The notes under the pieces were generated by a model. The model was given only the letters and a program-made list of their open reading frames with translations. It was not told where the DNA came from and ran no database searches. A DNA stretch of 64,000 nt, from contig NC_015167.1 in NCBI RefSeq assembly GCF_000190595.1, positions 2,531,501-2,595,500 on the forward strand, in the 5' to 3' direction. Positions 27,630 to 37,061 of the stretch are shown here, piece by piece. Each line of letters starts with the position of its first letter. The first letter of the stretch is position 1. This DNA is from Cellulophaga lytica DSM 7489. GTDB taxonomy: Bacteria; Bacteroidota; Bacteroidia; Flavobacteriales; Flavobacteriaceae. The position numbers were made by a program, and so were the translations under genes.

Positions 27630-28631
27630 ATGAGAAAGTTTAGTTTAGTTATTTTCTTGGCATTAAGTGCATATGCTTCTGCCCAGTCTAGCGCAAATGA
27701 AGTTTTTGCGGCAGGTGTTAATGATGCAAATAAATTTATTAACGACTATATGTCTCCAGTTTCTGAAGGAATGCTATATAGTATTTCTGGAGGTTGGTAC
27801 AATACAGCAGATGCCAAACCATTAGGTGGTTTTGAAATTTCTATAATAGGAAATATGGCACAGTCTCCAGATGATAAAAAATCATTTATTTTAAATACTG
27901 AAGATTATGAAAACCTGCAATTTGTAGATGGTAGTATCTCTAAAGAAGTGTCTACAGGTTTAGGAGATATAGAAGGTATTAATGTTTTTGTAGAAGATGA
28001 AAACGGATTATTTAGGGAAGAATTTGAATTACCAACAGGTTTAGCATCAGAAAATATAAACTTTGTACCCTCTGCATTTGTACAAGTAAGTGTAGGCTTA
28101 ATAAAAGGGACAGAAATAAAGGCTCGCTTTCTGCCAAAAATAGAAACAGATGATGTAGAAGTTGGTATGTATGGTGTTGGGTTGCAGCACGACTTTACAA
28201 AGCTTCTTCCTGCAGATAAAATTTTACCAGTGGCAATTTCTGGTGTTATTGGTTATACGCACTTAACAGGTGTTTATGATTTTACAGACCAAGATGTAAT
28301 TGCAGGAGAAAACCAACGATTAGATATGAAAATGAATACGTGGGTTTTTCAGGCAGTAGTATCTACAAAAATGCCAGTTATTAATTTTTATGGAGGACTG
28401 GGTTACTTAACAGGTAATTCTACTGTAGATGTTTTAGGAACGTATAGGGTGCAATCCGGACCATTTATTGGAGATACATATACAGATCCTTTTTCTGTAA
28501 AAACAGATGCTAGCGGTGTTACCGGTAATATAGGTGCTAAACTTAAACTAGGATTTTTTAGATTACACGCAGATTATTCTATGGCTAAATACAATAACCT
28601 TTCTGTAGGTATTAATTTTGGTTTTAGATAA
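27630..28631 (+). CDS. DUF6588-like outer-membrane protein
   Basis: The 333-residue protein has a signal peptide (about 1-18, ending ASAQ) and alternating hydrophobic strands ending in a C-terminal GINFGFR, as expected for a small outer-membrane barrel. Segments such as SEGMLYSISGGWYNTADAKPLGGFEISI, GTEIKARFLPKI and VGMYGVGLQHDFTKLLP resemble the Bacteroidota family labelled DUF6588, from memory. No function is established. It lies between the gyrB terminator and its own terminator, so it is transcribed alone, perhaps from a weak promoter in the short gap. Confidence 0.78.
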   Translation: MRKFSLVIFLALSAYASAQSSANEVFAAGVNDANKFINDYMSPVSEGMLYSISGGWYNTADAKPLGGFEISIIGNMAQSPDDKKSFILNTEDYENLQFVDGSISKEVSTGLGDIEGINVFVEDENGLFREEFELPTGLASENINFVPSAFVQVSVGLIKGTEIKARFLPKIETDDVEVGMYGVGLQHDFTKLLPADKILPVAISGVIGYTHLTGVYDFTDQDVIAGENQRLDMKMNTWVFQAVVSTKMPVINFYGGLGYLTGNSTVDVLGTYRVQSGPFIGDTYTDPFSVKTDASGVTGNIGAKLKLGFFRLHADYSMAKYNNLSVGINFGFR

Positions 28632-28659
28632 TAGTATCAATTATTAAGATATATAATAA

Positions 28660-28693
28660 AAAAGCCCTAGTAATAATAATTGCTAGGGCTTTT
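28660..28693. terminator. Bidirectional terminator after the DUF6588-like gene
   Basis: AAAAGCCCTAG and CTAGGGCTTTT pair perfectly over 11 bp around a 12-base AT loop. It lies between convergent genes. Confidence 0.85.
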
Positions 28694-28717
28694 GTTGTGG
28701 TGTTACTTTCTTTACTA

Positions 28718-29119
28718 TTATTCTCTAATAGCTAAAGTTTCACCATTTGTTTCTTCTAGTATAACAGTAGCAGAGGCATTTTCAGAAGCTTTTTCAGTAC
28801 TATTATTTATTTGTGTTGTTTTAATTTTTACTTGATCACTTGGCATATCTGTCTCGGGATATGTAATAGTATAGGTGTCACCCTCTATAGTCCATCTAAA
28901 ATCTGTTAAAAAAGCCACGTTGTCATTAGTATAACTATGATATCGTCCTTTGTAGGCATCGTTGAAAATCCATTCTTGCTTAGAATCTACGCCAGATTCT
29001 GATGTTGTGGTTTTTGCCCATATCCCAAGAATAGGGTCGTTGTTTTCTGGAATTTCAGAGCAACAATAAATTGTAAAGCATACAACGGTTGCTATGAAAA
29101 AAAGTAGGGGTTTTTTCAT
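28718..29119 (-). CDS. Small lipocalin-like lipoprotein
   Basis: The 133-residue product has a lipoprotein signal with a Cys-Cys pair (IYCCSE, residues 19-20), one of which should be lipidated. The mature part starts with DPILGIWAKTTT, then KQEWIFND-x-YKGRYHSY and FRWTIEGDTYTITYP. This succession is typical of the lipocalin-like domains common in Bacteroidota lipoproteins, where GxW opens the barrel. The ligand and role are unknown. It stands alone between a shared terminator and the divergent mdh gene. Confidence 0.75.
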   Translation of the reverse strand: MKKPLLFFIATVVCFTIYCCSEIPENNDPILGIWAKTTTSESGVDSKQEWIFNDAYKGRYHSYTNDNVAFLTDFRWTIEGDTYTITYPETDMPSDQVKIKTTQINNSTEKASENASATVILEETNGETLAIRE

Positions 29120-29375
29120 AAGTAGGTATTTTAATTAATTCGGGTTATTGTATACAACGCTCAATTTTGTTGTGTATTTCATTATAATCGATGTATAACA
29201 CGTTTTTTTGTGGTTTTTCGTTTAAATACATCTTTCTTTAACATTAAGTTGTGTTTAAACCTCTTTTTAGTAGATTCAATAAATATTAAAGTTGGTATAT
29301 GCACTATTTTTTTGTTTAAATTCTTTATTTTTACAGTCAATAAACAAATCATTAAAAAATTAAATATATATACTT

Positions 29376-30302
29376 ATGAAAGTAACGGTAGTAGGTGCAG
29401 GTGCAGTAGGCGCTAGTTGTGCAGAATACATTGCAATTAAAAATTTTGCATCGGAAGTTGTTGTGTTAGATATTAAAGAAGGTTTTGCAGAAGGTAAGGC
29501 AATGGATTTAATGCAAACAGCATCTTTAAACGGTTTTGACACTAAAATTGTTGGTTCTACTAATGATTACTCTAAGACTGCAGGTTCTGATATTGCTGTT
29601 ATTACTTCAGGTATTCCTCGTAAACCAGGAATGACAAGAGAAGAATTAATTGGTATTAATGCAGGTATTGTTAAAACTGTATCAGAAAACTTAATTAAAC
29701 ATTCTCCTAATGTAATTTTAATAGTTGTAAGTAACCCAATGGATACTATGACCTATTTAGTACATAAAACTACTGGCTTACCAAAAAACAGAATTATTGG
29801 TATGGGTGGTGCTTTAGATAGCGCACGTTTTAAATATAGATTAGCAGAGGCTTTAGAGGCTCCTATTTCTGATGTAGACGGTATGGTTATAGGTGGACAT
29901 AGTGATACTGGTATGGTGCCATTAACAGCACACGCAACTAGAAATAGCGTTAAAGTATCTGAGTTTTTATCTGAAGAAAGATTGGAGCAAGTTGCTGCAG
30001 ATACTAAAGTAGGTGGTGCTACATTAACTAAGTTGTTAGGAACTAGTGCTTGGTATGCTCCTGGTGCTGCAGTTTCTGGATTAGTACAAGCCATTGCTTG
30101 TGACCAAAAGAAAATGTTCCCTTGCTCTACTTTATTAGAAGGTGAGTATGGTTTAAATGATCTTTGTATTGGTGTACCTGTTATTTTAGGTAAAGATGGT
30201 ATAGAGAAAATAGTAGAAATTGAACTTAGCGACGCTGAAAAGGCAAAAATGCAAGAAAGTGCTGCAGGTGTTTCTAAAACAAACGGACTTTTAGAATTAT
30301 AA
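29376..30302 (+). CDS. mdh: Malate dehydrogenase (LDH-like)
   Basis: Mdh interconverts malate and oxaloacetate with NAD in the citric acid cycle. The 308-residue protein has the NAD-binding GAGAVG (7-12) with Asp32 at the end of the second strand, which favours NAD over NADP. Substrate residues are Arg82 and Arg88 (IPRKPGMTREE) and Arg151, and the catalytic His175 lies in GGHSDTGMVP. The two Arg residues and Met86 in the active-site loop mark malate rather than lactate specificity. It is transcribed alone and followed by a hairpin terminator. Confidence 0.96.
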   Translation: MKVTVVGAGAVGASCAEYIAIKNFASEVVVLDIKEGFAEGKAMDLMQTASLNGFDTKIVGSTNDYSKTAGSDIAVITSGIPRKPGMTREELIGINAGIVKTVSENLIKHSPNVILIVVSNPMDTMTYLVHKTTGLPKNRIIGMGGALDSARFKYRLAEALEAPISDVDGMVIGGHSDTGMVPLTAHATRNSVKVSEFLSEERLEQVAADTKVGGATLTKLLGTSAWYAPGAAVSGLVQAIACDQKKMFPCSTLLEGEYGLNDLCIGVPVILGKDGIEKIVEIELSDAEKAKMQESAAGVSKTNGLLEL

Positions 30303-30323
30303 TATTTATAAGAAAAAGGGCTT

Positions 30324-30358
30324 AATAAGGGTGACAAATTTATTTGTTCACCCTTATT
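30324..30358 (+). terminator. Intrinsic terminator of mdh
   Basis: AATAAGGGTGA pairs with TCACCCTTATT over 11 bp, with inner CAAA/TTTG pairing and a one-base bulge, followed by a short T-rich tract. Confidence 0.75.
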
Positions 30359-30379
30359 TTATATAATATTATAAATATA

Positions 30380-30410
30380 TTGGCATTTCATATCTTAAAT
30401 GATATATTTG
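30380..30410 (+). promoter_or_regulatory. Promoter of secDF
   Basis: TTG at 30380-30382 and TATATTTG at 30403-30410 are separated by 20 bases, a near-ideal Bacteroidota promoter. The secDF ATG is 37 bases downstream. Confidence 0.65.
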
Positions 30411-30447
30411 CACGCTATATAAAATTACCAATAATAAACAAAAACTA

Positions 30448-33447
30448 ATGTATAATAAAGGACTTATAAAGCTGTTTGCTTTTTTATTTGGGATCGTAAG
30501 TATCTATCAATTATCCTATACTTTTATAAGTAGTAAGATTGAAAATGAAGCAGCAACTTATGCAGCGAGCAAAATTTCTGAATCTGATAAAGATTTTGCA
30601 AGCAAAAGAGAGGCATTGGAAATTAAATACTTAGACTCAATTGGGAGCGAATCTGTTTTTGGATTTACATCTTACAATGAGGCTAAGAAGAAAGAATTAA
30701 ACAAGGGTCTTGACCTTAAAGGTGGTATTAATGTAACGCTTCAAATTAAGATAAAAGATATCTTATCTGGTTTGGCAAATAACACTAAAAACCCTGTTTT
30801 TCTTAAATCTTTAGAAGATGCAGATGAGGCGTCTAAAAGCAGTGATAAAACATATGTAGACTTGTTTTTTGAAGCTTTTGATGCAAATAAAGGTGATACT
30901 AAGTTAGCTTCTCCAGATATTTTCTTCACAAAATCATTAAGTGAAGAAATAAAAACTATGGATGCTTCTGATGAAGAGGTAAAATCTATAATCCGTAAAA
31001 AGATTGATGAGTCTGTAGAATCTGCTTTTGAGGTATTAAGAGAACGTATTGATGGTTTTGGTGTAACACAACCAAACATACAAAGAGAAGGTACTTCTGG
31101 GCGTATTTTGGTAGAGTTACCAGGAGCTAAAGATAAGGCAAGAGCGCAAGAGTTACTTTCTAGTACAGCTCAATTAGAGTTTTGGGAAACGTATCCTAAA
31201 AACGATCCTAACGTTATGCAGTTTATAAACGCTGCTAATGAAAAATTAAGATCTTTGGTAGATACAAAAACTGCTACTGCAGAAGATACTGAGTCTAAAC
31301 CAGAATCTGAAATTGATTCTTTATTATCTGATGTTACTCAGGATTCTTTAGATGTAGCTAGTCAAATAAACCCTTTAGGAGATTTAATAAAAGGTATTCC
31401 TAATAGTTTTGCTGTTGCGGAATTTGCAATTAAAGATACGGCTAAGGTTAATGAGTACCTTAATATGCCAGAAATTAAAAGATTAATTCCAAATGCAATA
31501 CAACATGTTAAATTTGCTTGGGAGCGTCCTTCTAAGGGTTCTGAAGTTGTTGGTCTTTTTGCATTAAAAGGTAATAGAGATAATACTCCTAAAATGAGTG
31601 GGGATGTAGTTAGTGCTGCACGTGCTCAGTTCGATCAGTTTAACAGACCAGCTGTTGGTATGGATATGAACGTTAAAGGAGCTAAGCAATGGCAAAAGTT
31701 TACAAGTGAGGTTAACTTAAACCAAACTGGTATTGCTGTAGTTTTAGATAATAGAGTATACACTGCTCCAGGTTGTTCTGTAGTTGGTGGTATATCTGGT
31801 GGTAGTACAGAAATCTCTGGAGATTTTACTATTACAGAAACTAAGGATATTGCAAATGTTCTTAGAGCTGGTAAGTTACCTGCAAGAGCAGACATCATTC
31901 AGTCAGAAGTAGTTGGACCATCATTAGGTCATGAATCTATAAACAGTGGTTTAATGTCTTTCTTAATTGCAATGGCATTAGTACTTGTTTGGATGATTTT
32001 TTATTATGGTAAAGCTGGTGTAGCTGCAGATATTGCATTGTTATTAAACATATTGTTAATATTTGGAGTTCTAGTAAGTTTAGATGCTGTGTTAACATTG
32101 CCAGGTATTGCTGGTATTGTTTTAACAATTGGTATGTCTGTAGATGCAAACGTTCTTATTTTTGAACGTATAAAAGAAGAACTAGCAAAAGGAAAAGGAC
32201 AGTCATTAGCAATTTCTGATGGTTTTGGTAATGCACTATCTTCTATTTTAGATGCAAACATTACAACTGGTTTAACTGCAATTATCTTGTTTATATTTGG
32301 TTCTGGACCAATTAAAGGTTTTGCTACTACTTTATTAATTGGTATTGCTACGTCTTTATTTACTGCAATATTTGTTACTAGATTATTTATTGAGGGTTAT
32401 ACTGGAGCTAAAGGAAAAGTATTGGAGTTTTGTACAGGTTTAACTAGAAACCTTTTCAAAAATTTAAGTATTAACTTTTTAAAGAAAAGAAAAATTGCAT
32501 ACATTTTTTCTGGAGCTTTAATAGTTATTGCATTATTTTCTTTACTTACTACTGGTTTACAACAAGGTGTAGATTTTGTTGGAGGTAGAACATATCAAGT
32601 TCGTTTTGATCAAAGTGTAAATACTTCAGAAATTTCATCAAACTTAACTGAGATTTTTGGTAGCGGTACTAACGTAAAAACTTTTGGTGAGGATAATCAA
32701 ATAATGATTACTACATCATACAAAGTAGATGCAGAAGATATTGCTGTTGATGAAGAAATTCAAGAAAAATTATTTACGTCATTACAAAACTTATTGCCTA
32801 GTGGTTTAACATTAGAGGAATTTAATAATGGAGGTACAGAAGATGTATCTATAGGTATATTAAAATCTAAAAAAGTAGGACCAACTATTGCAGATGATAT
32901 CAAAAAGAATGCTGTTTGGGCAATTTTAGGTTCGTTATTTGTAGTGTTCTTATATATCTTATTCCGTTTCCGTAAATGGCAATTCTCTTTAGGGGCTGTT
33001 GTAGCGGTATTCCATGATGTATTAGTTGTACTAGGTGTTTTCTCTTTATTAGGTAAGGTTATGCCTTTTAATATGGAAATAGATCAAGCATTTATTGCGG
33101 CAATATTAACAGTTATTGGTTACTCATTAAATGATACCGTTGTTGTTTTTGACCGTATTAGAGAAATAGTAAAAGAAAGAGGATGGAGTTCTGGTGATAA
33201 TGTAGGTTTAGCATTAAACAGTACATTAAGTAGAACATTAAATACTTCTTTAACTACGTTAGTAGTATTACTAGCTATCTTTATTTTTGGTGGTGAATCT
33301 TTAAGAGGATTTATGTTTGCTATGATAATTGGTGTTATTGTAGGTACATATTCATCTTTATTTATTGCAACACCTGTTATGTTTGATACATTAAAGAAAA
33401 GAATACAATCAGGTAAAGAAGATGTTGTTGTAAAAGACAAAGAGTAA
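30448..33447 (+). CDS. secDF: Fused protein translocase subunit SecDF
   Basis: SecDF uses the proton gradient to pull preproteins through the SecYEG channel. SecD and SecF are joined in one 999-residue chain here, as is usual in Bacteroidota. The SecD half has an N-terminal helix, the LNKGLDLKGGINV motif (about 85-97), a large periplasmic domain and six helices including IAGIVLTIGMSVDANVLIFERIKEE. The SecF half starts near residue 670 and repeats the pattern with GVDFVGGRTY (707-716) and a second VIGYSLNDTVVVFDRIRE motif. A Ser/Glu/Thr-rich insertion lies around residues 270-310 in the periplasmic part. It has its own promoter and terminator. Confidence 0.96.
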   Translation: MYNKGLIKLFAFLFGIVSIYQLSYTFISSKIENEAATYAASKISESDKDFASKREALEIKYLDSIGSESVFGFTSYNEAKKKELNKGLDLKGGINVTLQIKIKDILSGLANNTKNPVFLKSLEDADEASKSSDKTYVDLFFEAFDANKGDTKLASPDIFFTKSLSEEIKTMDASDEEVKSIIRKKIDESVESAFEVLRERIDGFGVTQPNIQREGTSGRILVELPGAKDKARAQELLSSTAQLEFWETYPKNDPNVMQFINAANEKLRSLVDTKTATAEDTESKPESEIDSLLSDVTQDSLDVASQINPLGDLIKGIPNSFAVAEFAIKDTAKVNEYLNMPEIKRLIPNAIQHVKFAWERPSKGSEVVGLFALKGNRDNTPKMSGDVVSAARAQFDQFNRPAVGMDMNVKGAKQWQKFTSEVNLNQTGIAVVLDNRVYTAPGCSVVGGISGGSTEISGDFTITETKDIANVLRAGKLPARADIIQSEVVGPSLGHESINSGLMSFLIAMALVLVWMIFYYGKAGVAADIALLLNILLIFGVLVSLDAVLTLPGIAGIVLTIGMSVDANVLIFERIKEELAKGKGQSLAISDGFGNALSSILDANITTGLTAIILFIFGSGPIKGFATTLLIGIATSLFTAIFVTRLFIEGYTGAKGKVLEFCTGLTRNLFKNLSINFLKKRKIAYIFSGALIVIALFSLLTTGLQQGVDFVGGRTYQVRFDQSVNTSEISSNLTEIFGSGTNVKTFGEDNQIMITTSYKVDAEDIAVDEEIQEKLFTSLQNLLPSGLTLEEFNNGGTEDVSIGILKSKKVGPTIADDIKKNAVWAILGSLFVVFLYILFRFRKWQFSLGAVVAVFHDVLVVLGVFSLLGKVMPFNMEIDQAFIAAILTVIGYSLNDTVVVFDRIREIVKERGWSSGDNVGLALNSTLSRTLNTSLTTLVVLLAIFIFGGESLRGFMFAMIIGVIVGTYSSLFIATPVMFDTLKKRIQSGKEDVVVKDKE

Positions 33448-33470
33448 TTCTTTAATCTGTAAAATATATA

Positions 33471-33501
33471 AAAAGCTGCTTACAATATGTAAGCAGCTTT
33501 T
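33471..33501. terminator. Bidirectional terminator after secDF
   Basis: AAAAGCTGCTTAC pairs perfectly with GTAAGCAGCTTTT over 13 bp with an AATAT loop. It directly abuts the stop codon of the convergent ModF-like gene at 33502. Confidence 0.9.
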
Positions 33502-34740
33502 TTATTTTAGTCTTTTGGCGTTAGATCCGTTTGGGGTAATTTGTAACTCTAAAATAGATCTAGGCTCTAAATTTGGTTCTTTTCGGTGTGATACAAAAAC
33601 AATTGCTGTTTGCTTATTGCTAGCTATTTGGTTAACTAAGCTTATAAATAATGTGGCACTCTCATCATCTAAACCAGCGGTTGGCTCATCTAAAATTAAA
33701 AGTAAAGGTTGCTTTACTATTGCTCTTAATAACATAGCTAACCTTTGTTGGCCAACAGTAGCCTCATTAAATAATTTATTTTTTAAAGTAGATAGCTGTG
33801 CAATTTTTAACCATTTTTCTGCTTCGCTTTTTTGTGTTTCTGTAGGTTTAGTATAAAGGCCAATAGCATCTGTAAAACCACCAATAACCATATGTAGTAA
33901 GCTGTGGTTTCCTTTAAAACTATCTACTAATGACGGTGTAAAGTAACCAATCTTCTTTTTTATATCCCAAATACTTTCTCCTGTTCCTTTTTTGTTGCCA
34001 AACAAGTATAGTTCTTGTCCGTAGCCTTTACTGTTTTCTCCGGTAATCATAGATAATAATGTAGTTTTACCACTGCCATTTTTACCTATAAGTTGCCAAA
34101 AATCACCTTTACAAATACTCCAACTAATATTGTTTAGTATTTGTTTGTTGTTATAAGCTACTGATACATTTTTAAACCTAATAAGTTCATTGTCTTTATA
34201 ATTAACTACGTTATTATTTTTAGGTATTGTAAGCGTTTTTAATGGCGTATTTTTTTGTCTTGAAGCTTTGTATGCTTGTAAAGAAGAGTAGGCAGTAAGC
34301 CTGTTTTTATGTAGTTTGTATATGTTACTTTTTACAGGTAAAACATCTTCTTGTCTGCTAATAATTAAAATAAGGTTTACATTTTTAGAAATGTCAATTA
34401 GTAGTTTTTTTAGTATTGTTTGGTAGGCAATGTCTAAATTATCATAAGGGTTATCTAAAACAATGTATTCTGGTTTTTGGGTAAGTATATAATTAAGTAA
34501 CGCTTTTTTTTGTTCGCCACTAGACATAGATTTTAGGCTTTGTTTAGTGTGTTTGGTAATTGTTTTTATATCGTGTATTTCTTCTTCTTTAATAAACTTA
34601 TGTATTTCAGCTATAGAAAAGAACAGTACTTTTTTGTTGCTAAGGAAATTAAAATCAGCATTATTTTTTTTAGATAAGCTATCAATAAACAATTTAGTGT
34701 TAGATTGGTTGCTTGTAAATATGGTAATGTGATGTTGCAT
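33502..34740 (-). CDS. ModF/PhrA-like ABC ATPase with degenerate first half
   Basis: The 412-residue protein has two ABC ATPase halves and no membrane segments. The C-terminal half has Walker A GKNGSGKTT (about 220), the unusual signature VGQQRLAML, and Walker B LLLILDEPTAGLD. The GQQRLA-x-LLRAIVKQP run closely resembles E. coli ModF (PhrA). The N-terminal half keeps a signature (MSSGEQKKAL) and a Walker-B-like YIVLDNPYDNLD, but Asn replaces the catalytic Glu, and no Walker A is left (TSNQSNTK lies in its place). E. coli ModF is about 490 residues, so this one is shortened at the front. The cellular role of ModF is poorly known. It ends a seven-gene minus-strand run. Confidence 0.82.
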   Translation of the reverse strand: MQHHITIFTSNQSNTKLFIDSLSKKNNADFNFLSNKKVLFFSIAEIHKFIKEEEIHDIKTITKHTKQSLKSMSSGEQKKALLNYILTQKPEYIVLDNPYDNLDIAYQTILKKLLIDISKNVNLILIISRQEDVLPVKSNIYKLHKNRLTAYSSLQAYKASRQKNTPLKTLTIPKNNNVVNYKDNELIRFKNVSVAYNNKQILNNISWSICKGDFWQLIGKNGSGKTTLLSMITGENSKGYGQELYLFGNKKGTGESIWDIKKKIGYFTPSLVDSFKGNHSLLHMVIGGFTDAIGLYTKPTETQKSEAEKWLKIAQLSTLKNKLFNEATVGQQRLAMLLRAIVKQPLLLILDEPTAGLDDESATLFISLVNQIASNKQTAIVFVSHRKEPNLEPRSILELQITPNGSNAKRLK

Positions 34741-34750
34741 TTTACTGCTT

Positions 34751-35269
34751 TTATTTAAAAACTCTATAAATATGAACTGGGTTATTGCAATAACTTGTTG
34801 TTTTGCTTAAGTGCATACCGTTAGCAATAGCAACTTTTTGTGACGGTATATTATCTGTATGAATAATAGAGATTAATGAATCTGTAAAATTATGCTTAAA
34901 AGCATATTCTTTACATTTTACAGCAGCTTCTGTAGCATAACCTTTTCTCCAGTATTTTGGCAAAATAGAATATCCTATCTCTAACTCATCAATATCATCT
35001 ACAGTTTGTACTAATAAACCGCACAAACCAATAAGTTTGTTAGTTTTTTTTGAAATAAGCGCATTCATACCACCAAGATTATATTGGTAGCGTTCAAAAG
35101 CTCTGTTAAATTGCTGCTTGCACGCAACAATGGGGTCTGTAGGTAAGCCGTCCCAAAACTCAGATGATCTAGGGTCTTTATGAAAAGGAAGCCAATCATT
35201 AAAATGGTTTTGCTCTAATTTTCTAAATAATAACCTTTCAGAAGATTCGCCATTTAGAAGATATTTCAT
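34751..35269 (-). CDS. GNAT-family N-acetyltransferase (RimJ/RimL type)
   Basis: The 172-residue protein matches the Acetyltransf_3 type of GNAT enzymes, which transfer acetyl from acetyl-CoA to amino groups of proteins or small molecules. Visible landmarks are ERLLFRKLEQNHFNDW at the start, ELEIGYSILPKYWRKGYATEAA (the acetyl-CoA loop RKGYAT at about 108-113), and HTDNIPSQKVAIANGM near the end, the usual N-x-x-S segment. The substrate cannot be inferred. The gene sits 10 bases before the ModF-like gene and 5 bases after the DUF192 gene, so it is in the same operon. Confidence 0.88.
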   Translation of the reverse strand: MKYLLNGESSERLLFRKLEQNHFNDWLPFHKDPRSSEFWDGLPTDPIVACKQQFNRAFERYQYNLGGMNALISKKTNKLIGLCGLLVQTVDDIDELEIGYSILPKYWRKGYATEAAVKCKEYAFKHNFTDSLISIIHTDNIPSQKVAIANGMHLSKTTSYCNNPVHIYRVFK

Positions 35270-35274
35270 AATGC

Positions 35275-35766
35275 TTATAGTCTTGTAAAATCTATTTTGT
35301 CACCTACCTCTAACATGTATTTTTCAGATAAGCCTGCATTAATTTCTAAGACATACATAACAGGAACTTTGCTAGATAAGCCAGTTTCATCTAGTGGTTT
35401 TGCATTTTCTTGAAAACTGGCAATACGCAGGTTTTCATCTATATAAATAATGTCTAAAGCTATTTTAGTATTTTTCATATAAAAAGAATGCATTCTAGAG
35501 TCAGGAAAAATAAATAACATTCCTTGGTTTTCCTTCATGCTAGTTCTTTCCATTAAACCAGTTTGTGTTTCATAATCAGTTTCAGCAATTTCTATGTCTA
35601 GTGTAAGTGCTTTACTGTTGTTGGTACTTTTTGTAATAGTTAATGTTCCCTCTTTTGTAAAAGTTGGTTCTGGAGTTTTTATAACCTCGGTTTTTCCATC
35701 TTTACAACTTGTAATTAAGCCGCAGCATATTAGAACTAAAAAAGTATAGTATTTTAAGGTTTTCAT
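35275..35766 (-). CDS. DUF192 lipoprotein
   Basis: The 163-residue product starts at MKTLKYY (35766), which gives a lipoprotein signal ending at Cys21 (ITSC). The longer frame to 35793 would overlap the end of lgt and spoil the signal peptide. The mature part is a DUF192 domain: LTLDIEIAETDYETQTGLMERTSMKENQGMLFIFPD and MHSFYMKNTKIALDIIYID. The function of DUF192 is unknown, though the domain is widespread among exported proteins. Only one base separates it from the lgt stop codon, so translation is probably coupled. Confidence 0.9.
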   Translation of the reverse strand: MKTLKYYTFLVLICCGLITSCKDGKTEVIKTPEPTFTKEGTLTITKSTNNSKALTLDIEIAETDYETQTGLMERTSMKENQGMLFIFPDSRMHSFYMKNTKIALDIIYIDENLRIASFQENAKPLDETGLSSKVPVMYVLEINAGLSEKYMLEVGDKIDFTRL

Positions 35767-35767
35767 A

Positions 35768-36724
35768 TTAAGCTTTTTTAGGTCTAAATACAAAATAAGC
35801 GCCTATTAGTATAAAAGGAATACTTAGCCATTGCCCTGTAGATAATGTGCCTAAAGACTCTTCAAAACCACCTTGACTTTTCTTTACAAACTCTACAAAG
35901 AAACGTATAGTCCACAATAGCATTAAAAATAAACCAAATAAAAAGCCTGATTTGTCTTTTTTATCTGTTTTCCAGTAAAAGTATGATAAAATAATAAATA
36001 CAAAAATATAGCAAACACCTTCATACAATTGTGCAGGGTGTCTAAATGGTATACTTTCTAAAATTGAAGCAAATTTTGGGTTGTTTTCAATGGCGTTGTA
36101 TGCAGCATTAACTGTTCTTTCTTTAGTTAGTGCTAATGCTCTTGAGGCAGGCATATCATCAGAATCTCGTATAAATTTTGTAGCAAAAACAAATGTTTTT
36201 TCTGTGATTTTACCATTAATCTCAGAATTAAAAAAGTTTCCTAGTCTTACAAAAAATGCGCCAATTGAAACAGGTACAACTAACCTATCTAAAAGCCATA
36301 AAATTTTATAGTCTGGGTACTTTCTGCTGTATAAATACATGCCAATAATAACACCTAATGCAGCACCGTGACTAGCAAGACCAGCAAAGCCTGTAAACTC
36401 ATAGCCAGTTATTATTCCAAATAGTCTTCCGCTAGGGTTTTCTCTAATTGGAAGTAAAATCTCTATTAGGTGATTTTGGTAGTATGCCCAGTCATAAAAG
36501 AATACATGACCTAAACGAGCCCCCAGCATAGTAGCAATAACTGTGTATAAAAATAGAGAGTCTAATTGCTCTATTGGTTTTTTCTCGTTAGTAAAAATCT
36601 TTTTTATAATTACCCATCCTAAGGCAAAAGAGGTAATCCATAATAGGTTATAGTATTTTATTTGTATTTCCCCAATGTTGAATAAAGTTTCGTTAGGGTT
36701 CCATAATATACTTAAAAAATGCAT
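35768..36724 (-). CDS. lgt: Prolipoprotein diacylglyceryl transferase
   Basis: Lgt moves a diacylglyceryl group from phosphatidylglycerol to the lipobox Cys, the first step of lipoprotein maturation in the inner membrane. The 318-residue protein has about seven helices, the GARLGHV segment (68-74), the conserved His119 in LASHGAALG, and the signature RLGNFFNSE (160-168). HPAQLYEG marks a later conserved loop, preceded by a longer periplasmic insertion (about 172-230), as in other Bacteroidota. Its substrates include the many lipoproteins encoded in this window. The DUF192 lipoprotein gene follows directly. Confidence 0.96.
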   Translation of the reverse strand: MHFLSILWNPNETLFNIGEIQIKYYNLLWITSFALGWVIIKKIFTNEKKPIEQLDSLFLYTVIATMLGARLGHVFFYDWAYYQNHLIEILLPIRENPSGRLFGIITGYEFTGFAGLASHGAALGVIIGMYLYSRKYPDYKILWLLDRLVVPVSIGAFFVRLGNFFNSEINGKITEKTFVFATKFIRDSDDMPASRALALTKERTVNAAYNAIENNPKFASILESIPFRHPAQLYEGVCYIFVFIILSYFYWKTDKKDKSGFLFGLFLMLLWTIRFFVEFVKKSQGGFEESLGTLSTGQWLSIPFILIGAYFVFRPKKA

Positions 36725-36825
36725 CTATTTTTCTTTTTGTGAATGGCTAAGATACGTATTTTGAATAAGGGGTTAAAAAAGAAAATGTGATTATAAGTTA
36801 ATTTTATCTTATTCTTTTTTACGAA

Positions 36826-37050
36826 CTAAGGAACGGGGTCATATCCGCTACCGCCCCAAGGATGACAGCTAAAAATACGTTTAGTTGCTAGCCAACCTCC
36901 TTTAAATAATCCGTGCTTTTTTAAGGCTTCTACAGTGTATTGTGAGCACGTTGGTGAATACCTGCAACTAGCAGGAGTTAAAGGTGATATAACAGTTTGA
37001 TATATTTTTACTAATAGAAGAAAAGGTGCTATCAGTATTTTTTTTATCAT
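36826..37050 (-). CDS. yidD: Membrane protein insertion efficiency factor YidD
   Basis: YidD is a small peripheral membrane protein that helps YidC insert inner-membrane proteins. The 74-residue sequence has the amphipathic N-terminus ([13 protein letters not shown]) and the diagnostic core [19 protein letters not shown] with its three-Cys pattern, then [15 protein letters not shown]. Length and motifs are typical. It lies 11 bases after cysS on the same strand, outside the rpmH-rnpA-yidC cluster where it occurs in many bacteria. Confidence 0.95.
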   Translation of the reverse strand: MIKKILIAPFLLLVKIYQTVISPLTPASCRYSPTCSQYTVEALKKHGLFKGGWLATKRIFSCHPWGGSGYDPVP

Positions 37051-37061
37051 TTTAGTTTGTT

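Noticed and set aside
29753-30337. 194-residue minus-strand frame opposite mdh
   Set aside because: It lies entirely over a well-supported gene on the other strand, with Ser/Pro-rich composition typical of antisense shadows.
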